Shown: positions 8,776-18,016, counted from the stretch's first letter. The stretch is 64,000 nucleotides of DNA from Oxalicibacterium flavum (GCF_014635065.1 NZ_BMCG01000005.1:62001-126000); one strand, 5' to 3'. Translations and numbers: made by a program. Notes: a model not told the origin generated them from the letters alone.

Positions 8776-10047
8776 TTATGGACGCTTGAGGGCGCGCCAG
8801 CCGATGTCGCGACGGAACTGCACGCCGTCGAAATGAATCTGGTCGGCGACGTCGTAGGCTTTCTTCTGCGCCATCTTGACGTTGTCGCCAAGGCCGACCA
8901 CGCACAGCACGCGGCCGCCCGAGGTCTTCAGTTGCGTGCCGTCGAGCGTGGTGCCGGCGTGGAAGGTCACGCTGTCGGGCGTGGCGGCCGGGATGCCGGT
9001 GATGGTATCGCCCTTGCGCGGTGCATCCGGATAACCGGCGGCGGCCAGCACCACGCCGAGCGCGGTGCGGCGGTCCCATTCGAGTTCGATCGCGTCCAGC
9101 GTGCCGTTGATCGCGTGTTCCATCACGACCGTCAGATCGGTCTTCAGGCGCGCCATGATCGGCTGCGTTTCGGGATCGCCCATGCGGCAGTTGAATTCCA
9201 GCGTGCGCGGATTGCCCTTGTCGTCGATCATCAGGCCTGCGTAGAGGAAGCCGGTGAAGACGATGCCGTCCTTGGCCATGCCCTGCACGGTTGGCAGGAT
9301 GATCTCGCGCATCACGCGCGCATGCAGCGCAGGCGTAACGATGGGCGCGGGCGAATAGGCGCCCATGCCGCCGGTGTTCGGGCCTTCGTCGTTGTCGAGC
9401 AGGCGCTTGTGATCCTGGCTGGTGGCCAGCGGCAGAACGTTCTTGCCGTCGACCATGACGATGAAGCTGGCTTCCTCGCCGGCCAGGAATTCCTCGATCA
9501 CGACGCGCGCGCCGGCATCGCCGAGCTTGTTGTCGGACAACATCATATCGACCGCCGCATGCGCGTCCTCGGCCGTCATGGCGACCACCACACCCTTGCC
9601 GGCAGCCAGGCCGTCGGCCTTGATGACGATCGGTGCGCCTTTCTGATCGATGTAATCGTGCGCGCCCTGCAGATCGGCGAAGGTCTGGTATGCGGCGGTC
9701 GGGATCGCGTGGCGCTGCATGAAGGCCTTGGCGAAATCCTTGGAGCTTTCGAGCTGCGCGGCTTCCTTGCTGGGGCCGAAGATCTTGAGGTTGTGGCTGC
9801 GGAAGATGTTGACGATGCCTGCCGCCAGCGGCACTTCGGGGCCGACCACGGTCAGCGCGACGTTTTCCTTCTGCGCGAATTCGGCCAGCGCCTGCGGATC
9901 GTTGATGGCGACGTTCTCGAGCCGGTCGTCGAGCGCGGTGCCGCCGTTGCCGGGTGCCACGAATACCTTCTGAATCCGTTCGGATTGCGCCAGTTTCCAA
10001 GCCAGGGCATGTTCGCGGCCGCCTGAGCCGACTACCAGAATTTTCAT
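8776..10047 (-). CDS. purD: Phosphoribosylamine-glycine ligase (GARS)
   Basis: This 423-residue ATP-grasp enzyme joins phosphoribosylamine and glycine in the second step of purine synthesis. The N-terminal MKILVVGSGGREHALAW, the GPEVPLAAGIV segment, the ATP-grasp lysine/glycine region IVIKADGLAAGKGVVV and the metal-binding GDPETQ are all visible. The length is standard. It follows yebC on the minus strand after 96 bases that contain a small hairpin. purH lies far away at about 60 kb in this window, so the purine genes are dispersed. Confidence 0.96.
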   Translation of the reverse strand: MKILVVGSGGREHALAWKLAQSERIQKVFVAPGNGGTALDDRLENVAINDPQALAEFAQKENVALTVVGPEVPLAAGIVNIFRSHNLKIFGPSKEAAQLESSKDFAKAFMQRHAIPTAAYQTFADLQGAHDYIDQKGAPIVIKADGLAAGKGVVVAMTAEDAHAAVDMMLSDNKLGDAGARVVIEEFLAGEEASFIVMVDGKNVLPLATSQDHKRLLDNDEGPNTGGMGAYSPAPIVTPALHARVMREIILPTVQGMAKDGIVFTGFLYAGLMIDDKGNPRTLEFNCRMGDPETQPIMARLKTDLTVVMEHAINGTLDAIELEWDRRTALGVVLAAAGYPDAPRKGDTITGIPAATPDSVTFHAGTTLDGTQLKTSGGRVLCVVGLGDNVKMAQKKAYDVADQIHFDGVQFRRDIGWRALKRP

Positions 10048-10119
10048 CGATTTATATGATTGCTTGATTGAGTGGCCGCATGACAGCGGACGGAATCGGG
10101 TGCGGTCGGGACACGATGT

Positions 10120-10137
10120 GCGACGCGGATGCGTCGC
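10120..10137 (-). other. Small hairpin between yebC and purD
   Basis: GCGACGC (10120-10126) and GCGTCGC (10131-10137) form a perfect seven-base stem with a GGAT tetraloop, seven bases beyond the yebC stop. No T-run follows. It could be a weak terminator or RNA-stability element. Confidence 0.35.
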
Positions 10138-10143
10138 CGTGCA

Positions 10144-10869
10144 TCAGCCCTGGATGACCGCGTTGGTATAGATCTCCTGCACGTCGTCGAGGTTTTCGAG
10201 CGCGTCGAGCAGTTTCTGCATCTTGACCGCATCGTCGCCCTCGAACACGGTTTCGGTGGCCGGCTTCATGACGACTTCGGCCAGTTCGGCCTTGAAGCCG
10301 GCGGCTTCCAGCGCATTCTTGACGGCGGTGAAATCGTTGGGCGCGCACAGCACCTCGATGCCGCCTTCGTCATCGGTGACGACATCCTCGGCGCCGGCTT
10401 CGAGCGCGGCTTCCATCAGCTTGTCCTCGTCGGTGCCCGGCGCAAAGAAGAACTGGCCGCAGTGCTTGAACAGGAAGGCCACCGAACCTTCGGTGCCCAT
10501 GTTGCCGCCGAACTTGGAAAAGGCATGGCGCACTTCGGCCACGGTGCGCACGCGGTTGTCGGTCATGCAATCGACAATGATGGCGGCGCCGTTGATGCCG
10601 TAGCCTTCGTAGCGGATTTCCTCGTAGTCCACGCCGTCCAGGGTGCCAGTGCCGCGCTGGATCGCGCGCGTGACGTTGTCCTTGGGCATGTTGGCGTCGG
10701 CTGCCTTGTCGACGGCCAGGCGCAGGCGCGGATTGGCGTCGGGGTCGCCGCCGCCCATGCGGGCCGCCACAGTGATTTCCTTGATCAGACGGGTCCAGAT
10801 CTTGCCGCGCTTTTCATCCTGACGGCCCTTGCGATGCTGGATATTGGCCCATTTACTGTGTCCTGCCAT
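10144..10869 (-). CDS. yebC: YebC/PmpR family regulatory protein
   Basis: This 241-residue three-domain protein belongs to the YebC/TACO1 family. Members have been described as transcriptional regulators and, more recently, as factors easing ribosome stalling on proline tracts. The diagnostic start [18 protein letters not shown] sets the initiation codon, although the frame is open much further upstream through a shadow of the opposite strand. The segment [18 protein letters not shown] and the acidic C-terminal domain follow family order. The length is normal. Confidence 0.95.
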   Translation of the reverse strand: MAGHSKWANIQHRKGRQDEKRGKIWTRLIKEITVAARMGGGDPDANPRLRLAVDKAADANMPKDNVTRAIQRGTGTLDGVDYEEIRYEGYGINGAAIIVDCMTDNRVRTVAEVRHAFSKFGGNMGTEGSVAFLFKHCGQFFFAPGTDEDKLMEAALEAGAEDVVTDDEGGIEVLCAPNDFTAVKNALEAAGFKAELAEVVMKPATETVFEGDDAVKMQKLLDALENLDDVQEIYTNAVIQG

Positions 10870-11003
10870 GCCGAATTTCTTTCCAGATGAGTTGCGTGGC
10901 GGGTAAAAATCGCCGCTTGCGGCGTTGCGCCAGCCTGCCGACCAAGCCTGCTGTCTGCGCTGACGCGCCTTGTCATCGACGATTTTTGCCAGCCACTCTT
11001 GGC

Positions 11004-11009
11004 TATAAT
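11004..11009 (+). promoter_or_regulatory. Candidate -10 box for the HerA-like ATPase gene
   Basis: A perfect TATAAT sits 72 bases before the start codon at 11081. No good -35 hexamer lies 16-18 bases upstream, so the call rests on the -10 match and position alone. Confidence 0.4.
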
Positions 11010-11080
11010 GAGGCGCGGATTTTAACATATCGCCTTGCCTATCTGATTGGCGCCATCTCCCTTCTTTTACGGACAAAACC

Positions 11081-12595
11081 ATGCCGAATCCCTTGCTGAT
11101 CGCCAAGAACCCGGAACACGACCTGACGCTGCTGCCGGCGCTCGCTAATCGGCACGGCTGCATCACGGGTGCCACCGGCACCGGCAAGACGGTCACGCTG
11201 CAGGCGATGGCGCAGGCGCTGTCCGACATCGGCGTGCCGGTTTTCATGGCCGACATCAAGGGCGACCTGTCCGGCATTGCGATGCCCGGCGTCAGCGCCG
11301 GCAAGGTCAAGGAGCGTTTCGCCTCGCTCGGCATGGAAGAGCCGGTATGGAGCGGCGCGCCGGTCACGTTCTGGGATGTGTATGGCGAGAAGGGCCATCC
11401 GGTGCGCGCCACGATCTCGGATCTCGGCCCCTTGCTCCTGTCGCGCATGCTCAACCTCAACGACACCCAGCAGGGCGTGCTGCAACTGGTGTTCAAGATC
11501 GCCGACGACCAGGGCATGCTGCTGCTCGACAGCAAGGATCTGCGCGCGATGCTGCAATACGTCGGCGACAACGCGGCCGACTTCAAGACCGAATACGGCA
11601 ATATTTCGGCCGCCAGCATCGGCGCCATCCAGCGCGGCCTGATCGCGATTGACGAGCAGGGCGGCGACCTCTTCTTCGGCGAACCCATGTTCAACATCGA
11701 GGATCTGCTGCAAACCGATGCCGGCGGCAAGGGCGTGGTCAACATCCTCGCCGCCGACAGGTTGATGAACGCGCCGCGCCTGTATTCGACCTTCCTGCTG
11801 TGGATGTTGTCGGAACTGTTCGAGAAGCTGCCGGAGGTCGGCGATCTCGACAAGCCCAAGCTCGCCTTCTTCTTCGACGAAGCGCACCTGCTGTTTGCCG
11901 AAGCGCCCAAGGTGCTGCTGCAGAAGATCGAGCAGGTGGTGCGCCTGATCCGCTCCAAGGGCGTCGGCGTCTATTTCGTCACGCAGAATCCGCTCGACAT
12001 TCCGGACACCGTGCTCGGCCAGCTCGGCAACCGTGTGCAGCACGCGCTGCGCGCCTACACGCCGCGCGACCAGAAGGCGGTGCAGGCGGCGGCGCAGACC
12101 TTCCGCCCGAATCCGGCGCTCGATACCGCGCAGACCATCACCGAACTCGGCGTCGGCGAGGCGCTGGTGTCCTTCCTCGACGAGAAGGGCCGCCCCAACA
12201 TTGTCGAGCGTGCCTTCATCCTGCCGCCCGCCTCGCAGATCGGCCCGATCAGCGAGGCCGAACGCACGACGCTGATCGCGCGCTCGGTGGTGGCCGGTGT
12301 GTATGAAAAGGCGGTGGACCGCGAATCGGCCTACGAAAAACTCAAGGCCCGCACCGCCGCGCAAGCCAAGCAAGCAGACGAAGCAACGGCCGAGGAACAG
12401 GGCGGCTTTTCGGACATGCTGGGCGGCATCTTCGGCAACGGCGGCAGCAAGACCGGCAACGGCAAGAAGCCGGCCGCGCGCCGCAGCGACACGGTGGTCG
12501 AGGCCATGGTCAAATCCACCGTGCGCACCATGGGCTCCACGGTCGGCCGCGAAATCATTCGCGGCATCCTCGGTTCCATCCTGAAGAAGAAATAA
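11081..12595 (+). CDS. DUF853 / HerA-like ATPase (YjgR family)
   Basis: This 504-residue protein is a predicted P-loop ATPase of the FtsK/HerA superfamily. Walker A is GATGTGKTV (residues 30-38) and Walker B is [11 protein letters not shown] (D266/E267). [21 protein letters not shown] supports the RecA-like core, with a likely arginine finger in [11 protein letters not shown]. The C-terminus, past about residue 420, is a low-complexity Gly/Asn/Lys segment followed by an amphipathic tail ([17 protein letters not shown]). The cellular role of DUF853 proteins is not established. It is divergent from yebC. Confidence 0.85.
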   Translation: MPNPLLIAKNPEHDLTLLPALANRHGCITGATGTGKTVTLQAMAQALSDIGVPVFMADIKGDLSGIAMPGVSAGKVKERFASLGMEEPVWSGAPVTFWDVYGEKGHPVRATISDLGPLLLSRMLNLNDTQQGVLQLVFKIADDQGMLLLDSKDLRAMLQYVGDNAADFKTEYGNISAASIGAIQRGLIAIDEQGGDLFFGEPMFNIEDLLQTDAGGKGVVNILAADRLMNAPRLYSTFLLWMLSELFEKLPEVGDLDKPKLAFFFDEAHLLFAEAPKVLLQKIEQVVRLIRSKGVGVYFVTQNPLDIPDTVLGQLGNRVQHALRAYTPRDQKAVQAAAQTFRPNPALDTAQTITELGVGEALVSFLDEKGRPNIVERAFILPPASQIGPISEAERTTLIARSVVAGVYEKAVDRESAYEKLKARTAAQAKQADEATAEEQGGFSDMLGGIFGNGGSKTGNGKKPAARRSDTVVEAMVKSTVRTMGSTVGREIIRGILGSILKKK

Positions 12596-12625
12596 GACGC
12601 TGCCCTCATCGCGGCCGCCAATGAT

Positions 12626-13546
12626 TCACGCCGTTGCCGGCGGCGCGAACGTCAGTGCCTGATCGGCCAGATACTGCATCAGCCATCTGCCGGCCGGTCC
12701 CGGCGCATCGTCGGCGCGGTTGATCATGTGCAGGCTGTACTGGCCGCTGTTCAGATGCGCCAGGTGCAGATGCACGAGCCGCCCTGCGGCCAGGTCGTCG
12801 CGCACCATGTGCTCGGGCATCGAACCCCAACCCAGTCCATTGAGCAGCAGCATGTGCTTGGCACCGAGGTCGCCGAGCCGCCAGTCGCGCAGGGCGATCA
12901 CGCCGAAGTTCTGGCCGGCGGTCAGCTGGCTGCGGTCGGTCAGCACCAGCTGGGTGTGGTCGCGCGCCGCTTCGGTCGGGATCACGCCATCCATGCGCGC
13001 CAGCGGATGCGAGGGCGCGGCCACCGGGATCATGGTGATGTGGCCGAGCTGCAGGTGTTGGTAGGTGTCGGGGAAGTCGAGCATCGGTCCGGTGATGCCG
13101 ATCTGGCAGATGCGCTCGCCGACCAGATGCTTGACGGCGCCCAGCGCCTCGATGCGCAGGCGCAGCGCCACGGTCGGAAACTGCTCCTGAAAGGCCTTCA
13201 ACGCCATCACCAGCGAGCAGTTCGGATACATGACATCGACCGCCAGCGAGACCTCGGCTTCCAGTCCCAGCGACATCATCTTGGCGCGCGCCCGCATCGC
13301 ATCGACCTTCATGCCGACGCTGCGCGCATCGGCCAGCAGCGCCTTGCCGGCTTCCGTGAGCACCGGCTTGCGCTTGCTGCGGTCGAACAGCGCGACGTTC
13401 AGTTGCGCCTCCAGGTTGGCAATCGTGTAGCTGACGACCGACTGCGTGCGATGCAGTTCTTCCGCAGCGCGCGAGAAACTGCCGCAATCGATGACGGCGA
13501 CGAAGACGCGCAACTGGTCCAGGGTAGGCAGGCCGGGATCTCTCAT
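12626..13546 (-). CDS. LysR-type transcriptional regulator
   Basis: The 306-residue protein has an N-terminal winged helix-turn-helix (about 8-66; FVAVIDCGSFSRAAEELHRT and VSYTIANLEAQLNVALFDR) and a periplasmic-binding-protein-like effector domain. It is transcribed divergently from azoR, 163 bases away, the classic arrangement for a LysR protein controlling its neighbour. A T-N11-A palindrome lies directly against its own start codon (13547-13561). No Shine-Dalgarno sequence is obvious before the ATG. The effector is unknown. Confidence 0.9.
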   Translation of the reverse strand: MRDPGLPTLDQLRVFVAVIDCGSFSRAAEELHRTQSVVSYTIANLEAQLNVALFDRSKRKPVLTEAGKALLADARSVGMKVDAMRARAKMMSLGLEAEVSLAVDVMYPNCSLVMALKAFQEQFPTVALRLRIEALGAVKHLVGERICQIGITGPMLDFPDTYQHLQLGHITMIPVAAPSHPLARMDGVIPTEAARDHTQLVLTDRSQLTAGQNFGVIALRDWRLGDLGAKHMLLLNGLGWGSMPEHMVRDDLAAGRLVHLHLAHLNSGQYSLHMINRADDAPGPAGRWLMQYLADQALTFAPPATA

Positions 13547-13561
13547 ATCGATATTTTCGAT
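13547..13561. promoter_or_regulatory. Candidate LysR-type operator (T-N11-A palindrome)
   Basis: ATCGA-TATTT-TCGAT is a perfect five-base inverted repeat with a T-N11-A core, abutting the lysR start codon on the minus strand. This fits an autoregulatory site in the lysR-azoR divergent region. Binding is inferred only. Confidence 0.45.
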
Positions 13562-13709
13562 TAAATTAAGATAAATAAAGTGGGTTTTATTGATGCTAAA
13601 CCTGTTCTACGATGCTTTCAACAACGCGATGACTGCTTTTCATCGTGTTTCCTGAACAACTGCCGGCCGCCATGGGCGTCCGGCGCATCCAACAGAAAGT
13701 GAGTGCATC

Positions 13710-14324
13710 ATGACCAAGATTCTTCTCGTCAACAGCAGCGTGCGTCGTACCGATTCCGTTTCCCGCAAGGTGACCGGCGAGTTCGTCGCCAAGTGGAAGG
13801 CGCGCGAACCCGGCACCGTGGTCGTCGAGCGCGACGTCGCCGCGCAACCCCTGCCGCACCTGAACGAACAGACGCTGGGCGCTTTCTTCACGCCGCCCGA
13901 GCAGCGCACGCCCGAGCAGGCAGAGATCGCCAGGCTGTCGGAAACGCTGGTGCAGGAACTGTTCGACGCCGACGTCATCGTGATCGGCGCGCCGATGTAC
14001 AACTTCTCGATCACCTCGGGCCTGAAGGCATGGATCGACCACGTGGCGCGCGCCGGCGTGACCTTCAAGTATGCGGAGTCGGGCCCGGTCGGCCTGCTGA
14101 CCGGCAAGAAGGTCTATATCTTCACGGCGACCGGCGGCGTCTATACCTCGGGCCCCGCGCAGGGCATGGATTTCCTCGGCACCTATCTGCGCGCGGTGCT
14201 GGGCTTCATCGGCCTGACCGACGTCACCTTCGTGCACAGCGAAGGACTGGCGATGGGCGAGGCCGGCGTCGAGAAGGCGCTGGCGCAAACCGGGGCAACC
14301 ATCAACGAATTGCTGCCGGCCTGA
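13710..14324 (+). CDS. azoR: FMN-dependent NADH-azoreductase
   Basis: This 204-residue flavodoxin-like quinone/azo reductase uses FMN and NADH for two-electron reduction, probably protecting against quinone stress. The phosphate-binding start LLVNSSVRRTDSVSRKV, the FMN-contacting APMYNFSITSGLKAWID and the TATGGVYTSG loop fit the AzoR family. The start ATG follows AAAGTGAG. A strong terminator follows, so the gene is probably monocistronic and possibly regulated by the adjacent LysR protein. Confidence 0.92.
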   Translation: MTKILLVNSSVRRTDSVSRKVTGEFVAKWKAREPGTVVVERDVAAQPLPHLNEQTLGAFFTPPEQRTPEQAEIARLSETLVQELFDADVIVIGAPMYNFSITSGLKAWIDHVARAGVTFKYAESGPVGLLTGKKVYIFTATGGVYTSGPAQGMDFLGTYLRAVLGFIGLTDVTFVHSEGLAMGEAGVEKALAQTGATINELLPA

Positions 14325-14350
14325 TATCCTTCGTCTTTCGGGAATAAATG

Positions 14351-14386
14351 GCAGCGGGTGCCGATGGTCGGCGCCCGCTGCGTTTT
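14351..14386 (+). terminator. Intrinsic terminator after azoR
   Basis: GCAGCGGGTGCC (14351-14362) pairs with GGCGCCCGCTGC (14370-14381) with one wobble pair, followed by GTTTTT. It lies 27 bases after the azoR stop and before ribA. Confidence 0.85.
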
Positions 14387-14429
14387 TCGCATGTTTTCGC
14401 CTTTCCCGTTGACTGGAAGTACATCGTTC

Positions 14430-15059
14430 ATGAATACAAGTCCCAGCGCGGCCGGAGTGGTCGCCGTTCCCGATTCCGATCTCGACCACGTCGCCTCGTG
14501 CGATTTGCCGACGCCGTGGGCGACCTTTCGCCTGCATGCCTTCGTCGAACCGTCAACCGGCAAGGAACACGTGGCGCTGACGCTGGGCGATGTGGCCGAC
14601 GGCAAGCCGGTGTTGTCGCGCATCCATTCCGAATGCCTGACCGGCGACGGCCTGTTCAGCCTGCGCTGCGACTGCGGTCCGCAGCTCGAGGCGGCGCTGC
14701 GCAGCATCGCCGAGGAAGGACGCGGCGCGCTGTTCTACCTGCGCCAGGAAGGGCGCGGCATCGGTCTCGTCAACAAGATCCGCGCCTATCAGTTGCAGGA
14801 CGCCGGCGCCGACACGGTGGAAGCCAACGAGCAGCTCGGCTTCAAGGCCGATCAGCGCAACTACCGCCTGTGCCTGCCGATGCTGCGGCACCTGGGGATC
14901 TCGACCTTGCGGCTGATGACCAACAATCCGCGCAAGATCGCAGCGATGGAACAGATCGGCATCCAGATCTCCGAGCGCGTGCCGCTCATCATTTCGCGCA
15001 ACCCGCACAACGAACGCTACCTGACGACCAAGGCGGTCAAGCTCGGCCACCTGTTCTGA
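14430..15059 (+). CDS. ribA: GTP cyclohydrolase II
   Basis: RibA opens GTP to 2,5-diamino-6-ribosylamino-4-pyrimidinone phosphate, the first step of riboflavin synthesis. The 209-residue protein has the zinc cysteines C69, C80 and C82 ([18 protein letters not shown]), the catalytic [16 protein letters not shown] and LMTNNPRK. It is a stand-alone RibA, not fused to RibB. An earlier in-frame ATG at 14358 lies inside the azoR terminator, so the start at 14430 (MNTSPSAAG) is preferred. No FMN riboswitch is recognisable upstream. Confidence 0.94.
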   Translation: MNTSPSAAGVVAVPDSDLDHVASCDLPTPWATFRLHAFVEPSTGKEHVALTLGDVADGKPVLSRIHSECLTGDGLFSLRCDCGPQLEAALRSIAEEGRGALFYLRQEGRGIGLVNKIRAYQLQDAGADTVEANEQLGFKADQRNYRLCLPMLRHLGISTLRLMTNNPRKIAAMEQIGIQISERVPLIISRNPHNERYLTTKAVKLGHLF

Positions 15060-15095
15060 TCTGTTGTGCGGCCGGCAGACTTTGCGCGCAGCCGC

Positions 15096-15101
15096 TACAA
15101 T
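15096..15101 (+). promoter_or_regulatory. Candidate -10 box for the EamA transporter gene
   Basis: TACAAT in the context CGCTACAATCGG ends six bases before the preferred ATG at 15108. Transcription would start at or very near the start codon, giving a leaderless mRNA if this box is used. Confidence 0.3.
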
Positions 15102-15107
15102 CGGTGG

Positions 15108-16034
15108 ATGCCCGATCCCGCCTCTTCCGCAGACGATGCCTCCCTTGCCGCGCGCCGGCAACTGCTGATCGGACTCGCCATCGCCATCGTCGGCGCCATC
15201 CTGTTTTCCGCCAAGGCGATCGTCGCCAAGCTGATCTATCGCTACCAGGTCGATGCGGTCACGCTGATCGCCTTCCGCATGCTGTTCTCGCTGCCATTCT
15301 TCGCCGTCATGGCGGTCTGGCAGGCGCGCAAGGCGGCGTCACTCTCCGGCAAGGAGAAAGGGCAGATCGTGATACTGGGCTTGCTCGGCTATTACCTGTC
15401 GAGTTTTCTGGATTTCCTCGGCCTGCAATACATCTCGGCCGGGCTCGAGCGCCTGATCCTGTTTCTCACGCCATCCTTCGTACTGCTGTTGTCGGTGTTC
15501 CTGATGAAACGCCGGATCACGCTGGTCGAGTGGTCGGCGCTCGGCATTTCCTATCTGGGCACGGTGCTGGTGTTCGTGCACGACGTGCGTCTGGGCGGCA
15601 GTAACGTCACGCTCGGCGGACTGCTGGTGCTGGGTAGCGCAGTCTGTTACGCGGTCTATCTGCTGGCTTCGGGTGAACTGGTCAAGCGCGTCGGTTCGCT
15701 GCGCCTGGTCGCGTATGCGATGTGCGTGTCGAGCGTGGCCTGCATTGTGCAGTTCTTTCTGCTGCGTCCGCTATCCTTCCTGGTGCAGCCCCAGGCGGTC
15801 TATGGCCTGTCGCTGGTCAATGCCTTTTTCTGCACCGTGCTGCCGGTGTTCCTGACCATGATCGCGGTGCAGCGCATCGGCGCGGCGAGCGCTTCGCAGG
15901 CCGGCATGATCGGACCGGTTTCTACGCTGTTCCTCGGTGCCATGCTGCTGGACGAGCCGATCACCGGCATTCAGCTCGCCGGTACCGCGCTGGTGCTGTG
16001 CGGAATCTATCTGCTGTCGCGGAAAAAGGCGTGA
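15108..16034 (+). CDS. EamA/DMT-superfamily transporter
   Basis: The 308-residue protein is almost wholly hydrophobic, with about ten predicted transmembrane segments in two EamA repeats. Examples are LLIGLAIAIVGAILFSAKAI near the N-terminus and LAGTALVLCGIYLLSR at the C-terminus. The family exports or imports small metabolites (amino acids, nucleosides, others), and the substrate cannot be read from sequence. A GTG start at 15066 is possible, but the ATG at 15108 gives a more usual N-terminus. It follows ribA by 48 bases; a riboflavin role is not supported. Confidence 0.85.
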   Translation: MPDPASSADDASLAARRQLLIGLAIAIVGAILFSAKAIVAKLIYRYQVDAVTLIAFRMLFSLPFFAVMAVWQARKAASLSGKEKGQIVILGLLGYYLSSFLDFLGLQYISAGLERLILFLTPSFVLLLSVFLMKRRITLVEWSALGISYLGTVLVFVHDVRLGGSNVTLGGLLVLGSAVCYAVYLLASGELVKRVGSLRLVAYAMCVSSVACIVQFFLLRPLSFLVQPQAVYGLSLVNAFFCTVLPVFLTMIAVQRIGAASASQAGMIGPVSTLFLGAMLLDEPITGIQLAGTALVLCGIYLLSRKKA

Positions 16035-16162
16035 CGGGAAGCGGCACGTAGTACGGCAGGCAGGTACATTACGAAAAGAACAGTTGAGCACGGCACTTAT
16101 CGGCATTTCGTGGTTCTATCCTTGCAACAACAGAAGAACCCGATCCTTGGAGGTGAGGCAGC

Positions 16163-17137
16163 ATGACGAAAGCAATCAGGATTGCCGCTACCGGCGGTCC
16201 GGAAGTAATGGAGTATCTCGACGTCGATCTGCCGACGCCCGGTCCGGGCGAGGCGCGCATCCGGCAGATGGCCTGCGGCCTCAACTACATCGACGTCTAT
16301 TACCGCAGCGGCCTGTATCCGCAGCCGCTGCCCGGCGGACTCGGACTCGAGGGCGCGGGCGTGGTCGAGGCGGTCGGTCCCGGCGTCACGCACATCCATG
16401 TCGGCGAGCGTGTGGCCTATGCCGGCGGCCCGCCGGGCGCCTACGCATCGGCACGCGTGCTGCCGGCGCATGTGCTGGTCAAGCTGCCGCGTTCCATCGA
16501 GTTCGACACCGCCGCCGCCATGATGCTACAGGGCATGACGGTGCAATACCTGTTCCGTCGCACCTATCGTCTGCAGGGCGGCGAGACCATCCTGTTCCAC
16601 GCGGCCGCCGGCGGCGTCGGCCTGATCGCCTGCCAGTGGGCGCGTGCGCTCGGCGTCACCATGATCGGCACCGTCAGTTCCGACGAAAAGGCCGAACTGG
16701 CGAAGGCGCACGGCTGCGCGCACGTCATCAACTACCGCAAGGAAAACTTCGTCGAGCGTGTGCGCGAACTGACCGACGGCCAGGGCGTGCCGGTGGTGTA
16801 TGACTCGGTCGGCAAGGAAACCTTCTTCGATTCGCTCGACTGCCTGTCGCCGCTGGGCATGATGGTCAGTTACGGCAATGCATCGGGACCGGTGCCGGCC
16901 TTCGAGCTGAAGGAGCTGTCGTCGCGCGGCTCGCTGTTCATCACGCGGCCCACGCTGTTCCATTACACGGCCAAGCGCGACGAGCTGGAACTGATGGCAG
17001 CCGAGCTGTTCGGCATGGTCGAAAGCGGCAAGATCAAGATCAGGATCCGCCAGCGCTACGAGCTCGACAATGCGCAGCAGGCGCACCGCGACCTCGAGGC
17101 GCGCCTGACGACCGGCTCGTCGATCCTGATTCCGTGA
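16163..17137 (+). CDS. qor: NADPH:quinone oxidoreductase (Qor, zeta-crystallin type)
   Basis: This 324-residue medium-chain reductase transfers electrons from NADPH to quinones. It lacks the zinc ligands of alcohol dehydrogenases. Visible motifs are the GroES-like N-terminal domain with CGLNYIDVYYRSGLYP, the Rossmann nucleotide-binding loop HAAAGGVGLIACQWAR and TVSSDEKAELAKAHG. A strong Shine-Dalgarno GGAGGTG lies seven bases before the ATG. A 53-codon membrane-peptide gene starts seven bases after its stop. Confidence 0.92.
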   Translation: MTKAIRIAATGGPEVMEYLDVDLPTPGPGEARIRQMACGLNYIDVYYRSGLYPQPLPGGLGLEGAGVVEAVGPGVTHIHVGERVAYAGGPPGAYASARVLPAHVLVKLPRSIEFDTAAAMMLQGMTVQYLFRRTYRLQGGETILFHAAAGGVGLIACQWARALGVTMIGTVSSDEKAELAKAHGCAHVINYRKENFVERVRELTDGQGVPVVYDSVGKETFFDSLDCLSPLGMMVSYGNASGPVPAFELKELSSRGSLFITRPTLFHYTAKRDELELMAAELFGMVESGKIKIRIRQRYELDNAQQAHRDLEARLTTGSSILIP

Positions 17138-17144
17138 GGCGCCC

Positions 17145-17306
17145 ATGTCCGACGACGATCGCGCGCGCAATCCGATGCAGCATCCCGAGGAATTGCCGTC
17201 CGGCGCCGACGGCCAGCCCAAATTCGGCCGCCTGCTGCTGGTACTGGCTGCCGGCGTTGGCATCGTGGTGGCGCTGACCTTCGGGTCGCTGGCGTGGTAC
17301 ACCTGA
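17145..17306 (+). CDS. Small single-pass membrane protein, 53 residues
   Basis: An open frame of 54 codons starts at ATG (MSDDDRARNPMQHPEE) and ends at TGA. The first 23 residues are acidic and polar; about residues 25-50 form one hydrophobic helix (GRLLLVLAAGVGIVVALTF), giving a probable single-pass inner-membrane protein with the N-terminus inside. It begins seven bases after qor with GTGAGG as a likely ribosome site, and a strong terminator follows. I do not recognise a family; a qor-linked role is only inferred from position. Confidence 0.6.
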   Translation: MSDDDRARNPMQHPEELPSGADGQPKFGRLLLVLAAGVGIVVALTFGSLAWYT

Positions 17307-17336
17307 CCTGTGGATATCTGCGTGTGATGCGCAAAT

Positions 17337-17369
17337 AAAAAACGGCGGCCTTGCGGGCCGCCGTTTCGT
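17337..17369. terminator. Bidirectional terminator between the small membrane gene and the lipoprotein gene
   Basis: AACGGCGGCC (17341-17350) and GGCCGCCGTT (17356-17365) form a perfect ten-base stem. It is flanked by A-rich sequence on the left and TTTCGTTT on the right, so it can serve both convergent genes. Confidence 0.85.
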
Positions 17370-17386
17370 TTGAATGTCTGCCGCAG

Positions 17387-18016
17387 TCATTCCTTGATCT
17401 CGAGCTTCACACGGCGCGGAATGCCGTTGCGACCGGGGAAATCCTCGAACGCGCTCTTGACCATGTAGGGCATTGCAAAGGCCAGCGAGCCGTTGCCGCC
17501 ATCGCTATCGACGGTCACGTCGTAAAGCTTCTTGCCGTCGCGTATCTGCGTGATCTGCACATTCAGCTGGCGCTTGAAGACTTCGTAATAGGCTTCGCGG
17601 TAGCGCACCGGTGCGCCATACCAGAACGGGTCGTAGAACGGGCCGTAATAACCGCGCCAGTAGGGGCCGTAATAGGGATGACCATAGTAATAGGGCCAGT
17701 ACGGATCGGCGACCGGCTCGACCACGCGCACGTCACGCGCATCGACGCGGTAATCCAGTGCCACCTTCAGGATCGCGCCGCGCGGATTCTGTGCCTCGAC
17801 GAAACCGAGGCGATTCAGCTCGGCACGCACCAGGTTTTCGTAGTTCTGGTGTTCGAGGTTGTTCTGCTGGTCGGGCTTGCGGTCGAAGGCATAGACCTTG
17901 TTGGGCATGTCCGCCGGCCAGTCGTGGAAGGCGATCACGTCGCTGCGGATGAACGAGGCGCAGCCGCTCAGCAGCACGCTCGACAGCGCAATCAATATCA
18001 GTAGGGTACGGCGCAT
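17387..18016 (-). CDS. DUF4136 outer-membrane-type lipoprotein
   Basis: The 209-residue protein starts with a lipoprotein signal peptide (MRRTLLILIALSSVLLSGC) whose lipobox LSGC places the lipid-modified cysteine at residue 19. The body resembles DUF4136, with a striking aromatic segment at about 105-140 rich in Tyr, Pro, Trp and Gly (DPYWPYYYGHPYYGPYW). The function of this family is unknown. The residue after the cysteine is alanine, which favours outer-membrane localisation by the Lol rule. It lies alone between a terminator and the pepN promoter region. Confidence 0.85.
   Translation of the reverse strand: MRRTLLILIALSSVLLSGCASFIRSDVIAFHDWPADMPNKVYAFDRKPDQQNNLEHQNYENLVRAELNRLGFVEAQNPRGAILKVALDYRVDARDVRVVEPVADPYWPYYYGHPYYGPYWRGYYGPFYDPFWYGAPVRYREAYYEVFKRQLNVQITQIRDGKKLYDVTVDSDGGNGSLAFAMPYMVKSAFEDFPGRNGIPRRVKLEIKE

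Noticed and set aside
11039-12373. A 444-codon minus-strand frame opposite the HerA-like ATPase gene
   Set aside because: The plus-strand ATPase has intact Walker motifs; the antisense frame shows none.
14358-14432. An upstream ATG for ribA at 14358
   Set aside because: It lies inside the azoR terminator stem and would add residues with no match to the family; the ATG at 14430 gives the normal N-terminus.
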